Below are positions 32,012 through 41,098 of a stretch of DNA of 64,000 bases, in pieces. The position numbers were made by a program, and so were the translations under genes. Under the pieces are notes generated by a model, which made no database searches, had not been told where the DNA came from, and was given only the letters and a program-made list of their open reading frames with translations. The stretch's first letter is position 1; each line of letters starts with the position of its first letter. This stretch comes from Methylophilus medardicus (GTDB lineage: Bacteria; Pseudomonadota; Gammaproteobacteria; Burkholderiales; Methylophilaceae), in contig NZ_CP040948.1 of assembly GCF_006363955.1 (NCBI RefSeq), forward strand, positions 1,736,001 to 1,800,000. Reading direction: 5' to 3'.

Positions 32012-34291
32012 TTAAATCTTGCAGGCGCCGCTTGCGCAGCCATCGTCCTCTGCCTCTGTGCCGCCTTCAGTCGCACCATCGCGTGTGTTGTGGTAATACA
32101 AAGTTTTAATCCCCAGCTTGTACACTTGCAGCAGGTCTTTTAACAACTGCTTCATCGGTACGCGCCCACCTTCAAAGCGTGTCGGATCGTAGTTGGTATT
32201 GGCTGAAATAGATTGATCCACAAACTTTTGCATAATGCCGACCAATTTGAGGTAACCCTCGTTGTTTGGCATCTTCCACAACAACTGATACTGGTCACGC
32301 AGGCGATCAATCTCTGGCACCACTTGGCGCAAGATACCATCCTTAGACTGCTTGACCGAGACCAGACCGCGCGGCGGCTCAATCCCATTGGTGGCATTGG
32401 CAATCTGGCTGGAAGTCTCTGACGGCATCAGGGCGGTCAAGGTTGAGTTACGCAGACCATCTTGCTGAATCTCTTTGCGTAAGCTTTCCCAGTCCAACAA
32501 TAGTGGCTCGCTACACACGGCATCCAAATCGGACTTGTAAGTATCAATTGGTAAAATGCCTTTGGCATAGGTGGTTTGATTAAACGCGCCACACGGACCA
32601 AACTCACGGGCCAGCTGCACCGAGGCTTTTAACAAATAATACTGAATTGCCTCAAAGGTACGGTGGGTTAAGCCCAAAGCCGCATCGCTGGTGTAATTGG
32701 TGCCATTTTTGGCCAAGTAGTAAGCGTAATTGATGACACCTACCCCCAGTGAACGGCGCTTGTCGGTGGCATTTAAGGCGGCTTTAACTGGATAATCCTG
32801 ATACTCCAACAACGCATCCAACGCACGTACGACTAAATCTGCCAAGCCTTCCAGTTCGTCCAGTGACTCCAACGCGCCCAAATTAAAGGCTGACAACGTA
32901 CACAAGGCAATTTCACCTTCCGTGTCGTTGATGTCGTTGAGTGCATTGGTCGGCAACGCGATTTCCATGCACAAATTGGATTGACGCACCGGTGCCACAG
33001 ACGGATCAAACGGACTGTGAGTATTGCAGTGGTCAACGTTTTGAATATAAATACGACCCGTGCCTGCGCGCTCCTGCATCATCAGGGAGAACAGATCTAC
33101 CGCGGGCAAACTACGTTTACGGATGCTGGCATCAGCCTCATATTGGGTATACAGACGCTCAAACTCATCTTGGTCTGCAAAAAACGCATCATACAAACCG
33201 GGTGTGTCGTGCGGTGAGAATAAAGTGATGTGCTGGCCATTAATCAGGCGTTGATACATCAAGCGGTTCAGTTGTACGCCGTAATCTAAATGACGCACAC
33301 GGTTTTCTTCTACACCGCGGTTGTTTTTAAGCACCAATAATGACTCAACTTCCAGGTGCCAGATCGGGTAAAACAAGGTCGCCGCCCCACCACGAACACC
33401 GCCTTGCGAACAAGACTTCACCGCAGATTGGAACAATTTATAAAACGGTAGGCAACCCGTGTGCTGTGCTTCGCCGCCACGGATTTCACTCCCCAGCGCG
33501 CGGATACGGCCTGCATTGACACCAATCCCTGCGCGTTGTGACACATATTTCACAATGGCGCTGGTGGTGGCATTGATGCTATCGAGACTATCGCCACACT
33601 CAATCAACACGCAAGAGCTGAACTGACGGGTCGGTGTGCGCACGCCAGACATAATCGGCGTCGGCAATGAAATTTTAAAGGTAGACACTGCGTCGTAAAA
33701 ACGCTTGATGTATTCCAGACGTGCCTCGCCTTTGTATTTGGCAAACAGACACATGGCAACCAACATATACAAGAACTGCGGACTCTCATAGATTTTTTTG
33801 GTCACGCGGTTTTGGACTAAGTATTTACCCTCAAGCTGCTTGACGGCGGCGTACGAAAAATTCATGTCACGCCAGTGGTCGATCGTACTGTTAAGTAGAT
33901 CAAACTCTTCGCGGCTATAGTCTTGCAACAAGTGCTGATCATATTTGCCCAGCGCCGTCAGGTTGGTCACATGGTCAAATAAATGGGGCGGTTCAAATTG
34001 GCCATAGGCAATCTTGCGCAGGTGAAAAATAGACAGGCGCGCAGCCAAATATTGGTAGTCCGGTGTTTCTTCTGAGATCAAATCCGCGGCTGATTTGATA
34101 ATGGTCTCATGAATGTCATCAGTACGAATCCCATCATAAAACTGAATATGCGAGCGCAGTTCCACTTGGGAGACCGAAACATTATTCAGGCCTTGCGATG
34201 CCCAATCAATCACGCGATGAATTTTATCGAGATTGATGGGTTCCTTGCGGCCATCTCTTTTCGTGGCCTGCATGGATTCGTATTTTGACAT
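32012..34291 (-). CDS. nrdA: Ribonucleoside-diphosphate reductase class Ia, alpha subunit
   Basis: A 759-residue catalytic subunit that reduces ribonucleoside diphosphates to deoxy forms. An N-terminal ATP-cone (KRDGRKEPINLDKIHRVIDW) gives dATP control. Active-site Cys residues lie in QFSSCVLIECGDS, SNLCMEIALPT and GEIALCTLSAF; the radical-path tyrosines are in KTLYYHNTRDG; and the C-terminal redox pair is in GCASGACKI. The start at 34289-34291 follows GGGAG and matches E. coli NrdA; the frame opens 11 codons earlier. Upstream are two NrdR boxes, a sigma-70 promoter and a cobalamin riboswitch, so the operon nrdA-nrdB-yfaE is probably under dual control. Confidence 0.97.
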   Translation of the reverse strand: MSKYESMQATKRDGRKEPINLDKIHRVIDWASQGLNNVSVSQVELRSHIQFYDGIRTDDIHETIIKSAADLISEETPDYQYLAARLSIFHLRKIAYGQFEPPHLFDHVTNLTALGKYDQHLLQDYSREEFDLLNSTIDHWRDMNFSYAAVKQLEGKYLVQNRVTKKIYESPQFLYMLVAMCLFAKYKGEARLEYIKRFYDAVSTFKISLPTPIMSGVRTPTRQFSSCVLIECGDSLDSINATTSAIVKYVSQRAGIGVNAGRIRALGSEIRGGEAQHTGCLPFYKLFQSAVKSCSQGGVRGGAATLFYPIWHLEVESLLVLKNNRGVEENRVRHLDYGVQLNRLMYQRLINGQHITLFSPHDTPGLYDAFFADQDEFERLYTQYEADASIRKRSLPAVDLFSLMMQERAGTGRIYIQNVDHCNTHSPFDPSVAPVRQSNLCMEIALPTNALNDINDTEGEIALCTLSAFNLGALESLDELEGLADLVVRALDALLEYQDYPVKAALNATDKRRSLGVGVINYAYYLAKNGTNYTSDAALGLTHRTFEAIQYYLLKASVQLAREFGPCGAFNQTTYAKGILPIDTYKSDLDAVCSEPLLLDWESLRKEIQQDGLRNSTLTALMPSETSSQIANATNGIEPPRGLVSVKQSKDGILRQVVPEIDRLRDQYQLLWKMPNNEGYLKLVGIMQKFVDQSISANTNYDPTRFEGGRVPMKQLLKDLLQVYKLGIKTLYYHNTRDGATEGGTEAEDDGCASGACKI

Positions 34292-34478
34292 TGATGGCTC
34301 CCAATTCAGGAGACGAAGGTGCAATCACGTCATGCATTCAGTTCAAATGACGCGCGGGACAACCGTGCGTCTGAATAAATACATGCGATCAAAGGCTAGA
34401 CATACAATCAGCGAGACAAATCAAGCTTAATGCATCTGCCGAGGACACCCCGCCTCAAACGTTAACAATAAAAAAATC

Positions 34479-34643
34479 ACGGCAGGTCTCCTGGCTCTCA
34501 GGTCCTAATTATTTGCCCATGCCTTCCCGAATGACTTCAGTGGCGGAGTTCGCAGCAAATAACTCGCTGATCACAGTTGCGGGGGCAGCCCTGGCTTGAC
34601 GATTCGTGTAAAAATCACACTCCAGGTTCCCTATTAAATGCGA
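34479..34643 (-). ncRNA. Cobalamin (B12) riboswitch in the nrdA leader
   Basis: Read on the minus strand, the leader contains the cobalamin-riboswitch core in order: GGGAA, GGAG...A, CCAGGGCTGCCCCCGCAACTGT (the B12 box region), GCCACTG, GGGAAGGC and GAGAGCCAGGAGACCTGCC. Seven U follow at once (34470-34476), which could form an attenuator, though I could not resolve a clear terminator stem. B12 riboswitches usually switch genes off when adenosylcobalamin is present. The next gene is nrdA, about 187 nt downstream, with no other coding sequence between. Confidence 0.93.
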
Positions 34644-34677
34644 AAGAAGAAGTTCTTTTGCATACCGTATGGGCATG

Positions 34678-34706
34678 ACTATAAATCAATATATAGACAT
34701 CATCAA
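34678..34706 (-). promoter_or_regulatory. Sigma-70 promoter of nrdA
   Basis: Minus strand: -35 TTGATG (34701-34706), 17-base spacer, -10 TATAGT (34678-34683). The expected start near 34671 places the whole riboswitch in the 5' leader. An NrdR box fills the spacer. Confidence 0.7.
34684..34699 (-). promoter_or_regulatory. NrdR box 1 (within the nrdA promoter)
   Basis: The core CAATATATAG matches the palindromic NrdR consensus acaCwAtATaTwGtgt across all ten central positions. It lies between the -35 and -10 hexamers, so bound NrdR would block RNA polymerase. Confidence 0.7.
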
Positions 34707-34715
34707 CCCACAAAA

Positions 34716-34731
34716 ACACAATATATTGATT
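34716..34731 (-). promoter_or_regulatory. NrdR box 2
   Basis: ACACAATATATTGATT matches the NrdR consensus at 14 of 16 positions. It is separated from box 1 by 16 bases, that is 32 bp centre to centre or three helical turns, the spacing known for tandem NrdR boxes. With box 1 it forms a perfect 14-bp inverted repeat. Confidence 0.8.
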
Positions 34732-34998
34732 TATTTGCCTTGACTCCAAGCAACTGATTGTTTTTATTCAAGAATATTTTTGTGGGGAAAGCATGGCATT
34801 TTTTTCATGCCAAGCGAGGGGTGCGCCGAGTGTTAAAACTGGCTGGGCATCGCACCCAAACGCTCGCTATTTTTAGGCAAAAACCCCGAGAAGCACGTAT
34901 CTTTGAAGCCGATCGCAGAAGCAGAGCAACGTGACGATGCCAAAGCGCGGCTAGAGTATGCGACAATCAATTGATAACAATTTTAAAAAATTTCTGTG
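34732..34998. other. Intergenic region upstream of the FadL-like gene
   Basis: This 267-base stretch contains nested inverted repeats at 34813-34868 (AGCGAGGGGTGCG ... CGCACCC ... CTCGCT, followed by ATTTTT), a small GGCAT/ATGCC hairpin at 34795-34811, and AATTGATAACAATT at 34969-34982. A frame from about 34837 to 34974 encodes a peptide of 46 residues with natural-looking composition, ending KARLEYATIN and stop; it has no start codon and may be a gene remnant. Confidence 0.4.
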
Positions 34999-36264
34999 AT
35001 GACTACACATCGTCTTGTCGCCATGCACACCGCCGCCCTTTGGATGGCTTTCAGTAGCGTTGCTGCGCATGCCACCAACGGTATTAATCTCATCGGCTTT
35101 GGTGCCGAGTCAACCCTAATGGGCGGTGCCGATGTTGCAGTGGCGCGTGATACCAGTGCGCTGAACACCAATCCCGCTGGACTAACGCAGATCAAGGCAC
35201 CGTTACTAGATATGTTCGGCTCGTTATTGCGCACCACCGATCTGGTGCACAAGGACCCGCGCAACGAAGAACACGCATCAAACCGCTATACCCTGCTCGG
35301 TGGTGGTGGCTACGCGAGGCCATTAGATAACATCCCTTGTACGGCTGGCATCGGTCTGTTTGCGCAAGGGGGCGCTGGTGGCGTTTTCGACAATCTGCGG
35401 ACGCCGTTTGGCAATCGTGATGATCTGTCCTCACTGTTTGGAATTGCTAAAATCATTCCTGGTGTTGGCTGCCAAGTCAGCGATCAACTCTCATTAGGCA
35501 TCAGCCTAAACATTGTTTATGCCAGCATAGAACAAGATTTCTTCGCTAACACCTCGGTCGGCTCAGCCTTTGCTGGCTACAAGTTAGATCACGCAGCCGC
35601 GCTACGCAGCGGTTTCAAGCTGGGCATGCAATATCATCTCACTCCAGCGCTGACGCTGGCGGCAAGCTATACCGAAAAAACAGTGCTACCGCTGACAGGG
35701 GGCTCGCTGGTCGCAGACTTTACCGGACGAGGATTAGGCAAGGTGAGATATGGGGATGCGTCAGTGAAAGGCTTTGCGCTGCCGCGTGAGGTCGCTCTGG
35801 GGTTTGCATATCAACCCACAGACGCTTGGCTGCTCTCATTCAAGCTCAACTGGCTTAACTGGGATGATGCGATCAATGACATTCAACTGCGTGCGACGCA
35901 GCCTAGCAATGTGGCGGCCCCTGCGGTATACCCTTTTCCGACCGCGGCAGCCGACTGGAAAGACCAATGGGTGGTTGCGACCGGGGTTGCCTATCAATGG
36001 GATACCCAGACCACACTATACGCGGGTCATAATTATGGCAGAAACCCGATTCCGCGCAAGAATTCCAGCCCATTGCTGGCGGGGATTCTGCAGCATCATC
36101 TGACATTTGGCGCAGCGCACAAGCTGGATCCACACTGGCGGGTGACCGGCGGGGTGGAGTGGATGCTGCCCGTCAAAGAACAATATAACAGCGCCTTATT
36201 GGGTCCCTCTGAAATCCGTAACGAGGCGCTGTTTTTCCACTTTATGCTGAGTCGTCAATGGTAG
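34999..36264 (+). CDS. FadL/OmpP1 family outer-membrane transport protein
   Basis: A 421-residue outer-membrane channel of the FadL/TodX family, which carries hydrophobic compounds such as fatty acids or aromatics across the outer membrane. After a signal peptide (about 1-26, ending AAHA) comes the FadL hallmark: TNGINLIGFGAESTLMGGADVAVARDTSALNTNPAGLTQ, where the NPA-type kinked N-terminal hatch forms. The barrel ends in FMLSRQW with an aromatic terminal residue. The ATG at 34999 is chosen over a GTG one codon earlier. The substrate is unknown. It faces metE tail-to-tail, 8 bases apart. Confidence 0.87.
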   Translation: MTTHRLVAMHTAALWMAFSSVAAHATNGINLIGFGAESTLMGGADVAVARDTSALNTNPAGLTQIKAPLLDMFGSLLRTTDLVHKDPRNEEHASNRYTLLGGGGYARPLDNIPCTAGIGLFAQGGAGGVFDNLRTPFGNRDDLSSLFGIAKIIPGVGCQVSDQLSLGISLNIVYASIEQDFFANTSVGSAFAGYKLDHAAALRSGFKLGMQYHLTPALTLAASYTEKTVLPLTGGSLVADFTGRGLGKVRYGDASVKGFALPREVALGFAYQPTDAWLLSFKLNWLNWDDAINDIQLRATQPSNVAAPAVYPFPTAAADWKDQWVVATGVAYQWDTQTTLYAGHNYGRNPIPRKNSSPLLAGILQHHLTFGAAHKLDPHWRVTGGVEWMLPVKEQYNSALLGPSEIRNEALFFHFMLSRQW

Positions 36265-36272
36265 AGCACGGG

Positions 36273-38561
36273 CTAAGCTGCACGTAAGGCGTGCGCAGCC
36301 GCGACCATATTTCGCAGCGCAGGCAATACTTCCTCCCACTGCCGCGTTTTTAGGCCACAATCAGGGTTCACCCACAACCGCTCCGCCGGAATCCGCTCGG
36401 CGGCTTTTTGCATCAGTTGCACCATATGTTGTTGCGTCGGGATATTCGGGGAATGAATGTCATACACGCCAGGCCCGATATCATTCGGATAATTAAAGTG
36501 CTCAAACGCATCCAGCAACTCCATGTCAGAGCGCGCCGTTTCAATAGTGATGACATCGGCGTCCATGTCAGCAATCGCAGCAATAATATCGTTAAATTCC
36601 GAGTAGCACATATGGGTGTGAATTTGAGTCGTGTCCTGCACGCCGTTGGCGGCAATGCGGAACGACGCAACGGCCCATTGCAGATAGTCTTTCCAGGCTG
36701 ACTGGCGCAAAGGTAAGCCTTCACGCAATGCGGCTTCATCAATCTGAATAATCTGAATCCCTGCTTTTTCTAGGTCCAGCACTTCTTCACGAATCGCCAA
36801 TGCCAATTGGTAACAACTGACCGAACGCGGCTGGTCATCCCGCACGAACGACCAATTTAAAATCGTCACAGGCCCGGTCAACATGCCTTTCATCGGCTTG
36901 GTCGTGCGTGATTGTGCATAGTTGGTCCAAGCCACTGTCATGGCTTGAGGACGGCGAATATCGCCGAACAAAATGGGTGGCTTCACGCAACGTGAACCAT
37001 ACGATTGCACCCAGCCATACTGGCTGAACGCATAGCCCTCTAACTGCTCACCAAAATACTCGACCATGTCGTTGCGCTCCGCTTCCCCGTGCACCAGCAC
37101 ATCCAAGCCAAGTGACTCTTGCTCACGCACGCAACGATCAATTTCTGCGCGCATCGCCGATTCATAGGTAGCGAGATTCAACGTGCCCGCTTTAAACTGG
37201 CTGCGTGCTTGCCGAATAGCCGCCGTTTGTGGAAAAGAACCGATGGTTGTGGTCGGATACTTAGGCAGTTTAAGCAGCGCAGCTTGTTTTGCCGATCGCA
37301 CAGCATAGGGTTGCTGGCGCTGACCCAGCACAGGCGTACAGGTTTGCAATGCCGCCTTGACGGCAGGATTGTGCACGCGTTGCGAACCACGGCGCGCAAC
37401 CATCGCCGCAAGGTTTGTGGCTAATGCTGCTTTCACCGCGTCACGGCCTTGATTTACCGCCAGGGCCAAGGTCTGCAATTCTTCTAATTTTTGCGTGGCA
37501 AATGCCAGCCAAGATTTCACCTCGCTGTCTAGCGCTACTTCGCTCTGCAAATCCACCGGCACGTGCAGTAGCGAGCACGAAGGCGCTAACCATAACCGGT
37601 CGCCCAATCGTTCAGCAATCGGCTCCAGCCAATCTAGCGTGGCAGTTAAATCCGTTTTCCAAATATTGCGGCCATTGATCACGCCCAGTGACAACACTTT
37701 GTGCGCGGGCAGCATCGCCAGCAATGGCAAAACCTCCTGTCGCGCATTGATCGCATCCACATGTAACCCTGCGACAGGCAAATTTGCCGCCAAATACTGA
37801 TTATCAGCCAACTGACCAAAATAAGTCGCCACCATTAATTTAACCCGACTGCTCTTCAATTGATGATAGGCGAGGTTAAACGCATGCTGCCACTCCGCAT
37901 CCAGCTCGGTCACCAACATCGGCTCATCCACTTGCACCCACGAAACACCTTGGGCCGCCAGCGTTTCAAGCAGTGCGGTATACACTTGCAATAAAGCTGG
38001 CAACAATGCGAGTTTGTTGGAGCCATCCTTTGCTTTACCAATAGCGAGATAGGTCACTGGGCCGATAATGACCGGTTTAGCCTGCACCCCCTGTAACTGC
38101 GCCTCAGCGAGCTGCTCAAGCAAACGCGAAGCATCCAGCGTAAATTGCGTCGTTGCCGTAAACTCTGGCACGATGTAATGATAGTTGGTATCAAACCACT
38201 TAGTCATCTCGCCTGCCGCCACGCCGCCGCAACAGGCTGCGTGGGCTTCAGCCGCTGCTGAAGAGCGTCCACGCGCAACGCGAAAATAATTATCCAGCGC
38301 ATCGCCGTGAAAATCTTTGACGCGTGCAGGCAGGTGGCCGAGGGTAAAGCTCATGTCTAGCACTTGGTCATAAAATGAAAAATCACCCACTGGGGCAAAA
38401 TCAAGTGCAGATTGCTGCGCCCAATGCCGCTGACGCAAATCTTTGCCCACTTGTGTTAGTGCGTCGAGTGAAGACTGTCCTTTCCAATAGGCTTCGAGGG
38501 CAAACTTCAGTTCGCGTTTTGCGCCGATGCGCGGAAATCCCAGATTGTGTGTGATGGCCAT
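36273..38561 (-). CDS. metE: Cobalamin-independent methionine synthase
   Basis: A 762-residue enzyme that transfers a methyl group from methyl-tetrahydropteroyl-triglutamate to homocysteine without B12. The N-terminal barrel starts [17 protein letters not shown]. The C-terminal zinc site can be seen as His and Cys in [11 protein letters not shown], Glu nearby, and Cys in [13 protein letters not shown]. Length matches E. coli MetE (753). The start at 38559-38561 is preceded by GAGG, better than the frame opening 7 codons upstream. MetR is divergent and 109 bases away, so MetR with homocysteine is the probable activator; no riboswitch is seen here. Confidence 0.97.
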   Translation of the reverse strand: MAITHNLGFPRIGAKRELKFALEAYWKGQSSLDALTQVGKDLRQRHWAQQSALDFAPVGDFSFYDQVLDMSFTLGHLPARVKDFHGDALDNYFRVARGRSSAAAEAHAACCGGVAAGEMTKWFDTNYHYIVPEFTATTQFTLDASRLLEQLAEAQLQGVQAKPVIIGPVTYLAIGKAKDGSNKLALLPALLQVYTALLETLAAQGVSWVQVDEPMLVTELDAEWQHAFNLAYHQLKSSRVKLMVATYFGQLADNQYLAANLPVAGLHVDAINARQEVLPLLAMLPAHKVLSLGVINGRNIWKTDLTATLDWLEPIAERLGDRLWLAPSCSLLHVPVDLQSEVALDSEVKSWLAFATQKLEELQTLALAVNQGRDAVKAALATNLAAMVARRGSQRVHNPAVKAALQTCTPVLGQRQQPYAVRSAKQAALLKLPKYPTTTIGSFPQTAAIRQARSQFKAGTLNLATYESAMRAEIDRCVREQESLGLDVLVHGEAERNDMVEYFGEQLEGYAFSQYGWVQSYGSRCVKPPILFGDIRRPQAMTVAWTNYAQSRTTKPMKGMLTGPVTILNWSFVRDDQPRSVSCYQLALAIREEVLDLEKAGIQIIQIDEAALREGLPLRQSAWKDYLQWAVASFRIAANGVQDTTQIHTHMCYSEFNDIIAAIADMDADVITIETARSDMELLDAFEHFNYPNDIGPGVYDIHSPNIPTQQHMVQLMQKAAERIPAERLWVNPDCGLKTRQWEEVLPALRNMVAAAHALRAA

Positions 38562-38670
38562 AGCCGCCTCGTGTGTGATCATGAAAGAACACGCATTCTA
38601 GGAAACGCAAACCATGAAGTAAAATGGTATTATTTCAACAATCCATTAATTTAATTCATACATAATCCCA

Positions 38671-39579
38671 ATGATAGAACGCATGCACCTGGCGATCATT
38701 CGCGAAGTCGAGCAACAAGGCTCACTCACAGCGGCCGCTGAAAAGTTATTTCTCACGCAATCGGCCCTGAGTCATTCGATTAAAAAACTGGAGCAGCAAT
38801 TGGGCACCGATATCTGGTTGCGTGAAGGCCGCAGCCTGCGGCTGACCCAAGCCGGACAATATTTACTGGCGGTCGCTCATCGGCTGTTGCCGCAACTCTC
38901 GCTGGCCGAAGCGCGCTTGCGCCAGTTTGCGCAAGGCGAACGTGGCACCTTGCGTATCGGCATGGAGTGCCACCCGTGTTATCAATGGTTATTAAAGGTG
39001 GTCTCGCCTTATTTGGCCGATTGGCCCGATGTGGATGTGGACGTAAAACAGAAGTTCCAGTTTGGCGGCATTGGCGCGCTGTTCGGCTACGAAATCGATA
39101 TGCTGGTCACCCCCGACCCACTGCATAAACCCGGCCTGCTGTTTCAACCGGTGTTTGATTATGAGCAGGTACTGGTGGTGCATCGCCAGCATGCACTGGC
39201 GCCACTGGACTATGTGCGCCCAGAACAGTTGACCAATGAAACGCTGATCACCTACCCAGTCGATATTGACCGACTCGATATATACAACCAGTTTTTGCAA
39301 CCCGCAGGCATCCGTCCGCAGGTACATAAACCGATTGAAACCACTGACATCATGCTGCAAATGGTTGCCAGTGGGCGCGGAGTGGCTGCTTTACCGCGCT
39401 GGCTGGTGGAGGAATATCAACACCGCTTTGAGGTGGTGCCGGTCAAGCTAGGCAAGCAAGGCATCGCCAAACAGATTTACCTTGGCATCCGTGAAACGGA
39501 TATGGTCACAGACTACGTTCAGGCGTTTATTACACTGGCGAGTGCCCAACCGTCATCATTCTCACCCGCCAAGAATTAA
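38671..39579 (+). CDS. metR: LysR-type regulator MetR
   Basis: A 302-residue LysR-family activator. The N-terminal winged helix-turn-helix is LTAAAEKLFLTQSALSHSIKKLEQQLG (about 18-45). The effector domain follows (EQGERGTLRIGMECHPCYQWL and so on), and the MECHPCYQWL motif is typical of MetR, which binds homocysteine. It is divergent from metE. The stop overlaps that of the convergent hflX by 4 bases. A clean TGAA-N5-TTCA site was not found in the intergenic gap. Confidence 0.92.
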   Translation: MIERMHLAIIREVEQQGSLTAAAEKLFLTQSALSHSIKKLEQQLGTDIWLREGRSLRLTQAGQYLLAVAHRLLPQLSLAEARLRQFAQGERGTLRIGMECHPCYQWLLKVVSPYLADWPDVDVDVKQKFQFGGIGALFGYEIDMLVTPDPLHKPGLLFQPVFDYEQVLVVHRQHALAPLDYVRPEQLTNETLITYPVDIDRLDIYNQFLQPAGIRPQVHKPIETTDIMLQMVASGRGVAALPRWLVEEYQHRFEVVPVKLGKQGIAKQIYLGIRETDMVTDYVQAFITLASAQPSSFSPAKN

Positions 39580-40940
39580 AGCGAATCGTCTGGCGATGTT
39601 GCTTGGCGTTGGCCCAACTGTTCACGCAGACTTTGGATATCATTGTGCGCACCACGCACAGTCAGGAAAGTGCCTTCATCCTCTGAGCGCTCGCCCAAGA
39701 CCTGACAGGTGCTGTAAATTTTGCCGCGCAGTTGTTGTGCTGACCACGGCAGAAAAAGCGCAGCTTCCACCAAATCCTGCTGAAAAAAATCGACAATCTT
39801 CTGGCGTAAACTAGCCACTTCATCCGGGCGGCGGGCACTCATGACGATGCAATCCGGATATTTGAGGCGCAGGCTAGCTTCACACGCGGCTTGTGCTTGG
39901 GCATCGCCGACATAATCAATTTTGTTAAATACGCGAATGCGCGGGACGGTATCAGCATCGATCTCTGCAAGCACGGTATCGGTGACCTCAAGCTGCCGCT
40001 CAAAGCCCGGATCGCTCGCGTCAATCACATGCAACAAGAGCGCGGCATCCAGCGCCTCATCCAAGGTTGATTTAAATGAAGCCACCAGACCATGCGGCAA
40101 GTTTTTAATAAAGCCAACCGTGTCACTCACCAACACGCGCGGTACGCTCTCTGGGTATAAAGCCCGCACCGTGGTATCCAAGGTCGCAAACAACTTGTTC
40201 GCCACCAGCACCTCGCTGCCGGTCAGCGCACGCATCAAGGTAGACTTACCGGCGTTGGTATAGCCCACCAATGCCACACTCGCTAGCGTCTGCCGCTCCT
40301 GACGTCTCGCGCGCTGCGTGCGGCGCTCGCCATCCATAATCACAATTTCTTGCTGCAGCTCTGCAATGCGGTCACGAATTTTACGTCTATCCAATTCAGT
40401 ATGCGACTCACCTGCACCGCGACCACCCGCCCCACTACGCTGCCGCCCCTGCGGCCCTGCCAGTTTCGCCGCCTCGCGCAAACGTGGTGCCATGTAGCCC
40501 AGCCGCGCAATCTCCACCTGCGCACGCGCTGCGCGCGAACGCGCATTACGGTGAAAAATTTCGAGAATCACCATGGTGCGGTCCATCACCTCGCAGCCCA
40601 CTTCAATTTCAAGGTTACGCGCCTGTGACGGCGAGATTTCATGGTCCACCAGCACCGCGTCAATATTCAAGGCGTCAGGGTTAAACGCCAGCGCGTCTGG
40701 GTCACCGGCCATACTGCGCACATAATCACGAATCTCTTCGCGCTTACCCACACCCAGATATCCGGTCATATCAAAACCCGTGCGCTTTTGTACAAAGGTA
40801 TGCACAATCTTATAACCGAGCGTTTTTGCCAACTCGCGCAGCTCATTCAGCGAGGCTTCAAACTCCATATCGCTGATATTGGGCAGTTGTACTGCTGCCA
40901 CGACGGCATGGCTAATGGGCTCTTTGACTTCACTTTGCAT
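39576..40940 (-). CDS. hflX: Ribosome-associated GTPase HflX
   Basis: A 454-residue GTPase that splits stalled or heat-damaged 70S ribosomes. The HflX N-terminal domain carries the signature GGRGAGESHTELDRRKIRDRI near 190-210, which is characteristic. The G domain has G1 GYTNAGKSTL, G3 DTVGF and G4 NKID. The open frame extends 46 codons further upstream, but that part is not family-like; the ATG at 40938-40940 gives the usual N-terminus (MQSEVKEPISHAVVAAVQLP). The typical hfq neighbour is not present. Confidence 0.94.
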   Translation of the reverse strand: MQSEVKEPISHAVVAAVQLPNISDMEFEASLNELRELAKTLGYKIVHTFVQKRTGFDMTGYLGVGKREEIRDYVRSMAGDPDALAFNPDALNIDAVLVDHEISPSQARNLEIEVGCEVMDRTMVILEIFHRNARSRAARAQVEIARLGYMAPRLREAAKLAGPQGRQRSGAGGRGAGESHTELDRRKIRDRIAELQQEIVIMDGERRTQRARRQERQTLASVALVGYTNAGKSTLMRALTGSEVLVANKLFATLDTTVRALYPESVPRVLVSDTVGFIKNLPHGLVASFKSTLDEALDAALLLHVIDASDPGFERQLEVTDTVLAEIDADTVPRIRVFNKIDYVGDAQAQAACEASLRLKYPDCIVMSARRPDEVASLRQKIVDFFQQDLVEAALFLPWSAQQLRGKIYSTCQVLGERSEDEGTFLTVRGAHNDIQSLREQLGQRQATSPDDSL

Positions 40941-41098
40941 GTGGGAATGACGCTTCTTGAATGGTAGAGGGCAGATAGTACCTGTAAATGTGCAAACCAC
41001 CACTATCGGCGGTGAGATTAAAGCGGACTTAGCACGGATGGCATCACGATGGATAGTCGCTCGGTGACGTGCAACCATCCATTAAAAAGTGCGTTGCC

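Noticed and set aside
34969-34982. AATTGATAACAATT before the FadL-like gene as a LacI-type operator
   Set aside because: A 5-bp inverted repeat in AT-rich sequence is easily by chance, and no LacI-family regulator is near.
38562-38670. A MetR operator in the metE-metR gap
   Set aside because: TGAA and TTCA words are present (about 38615 and 38633) but not at the TGAA-N5-TTCA spacing, so I could not support a specific site.
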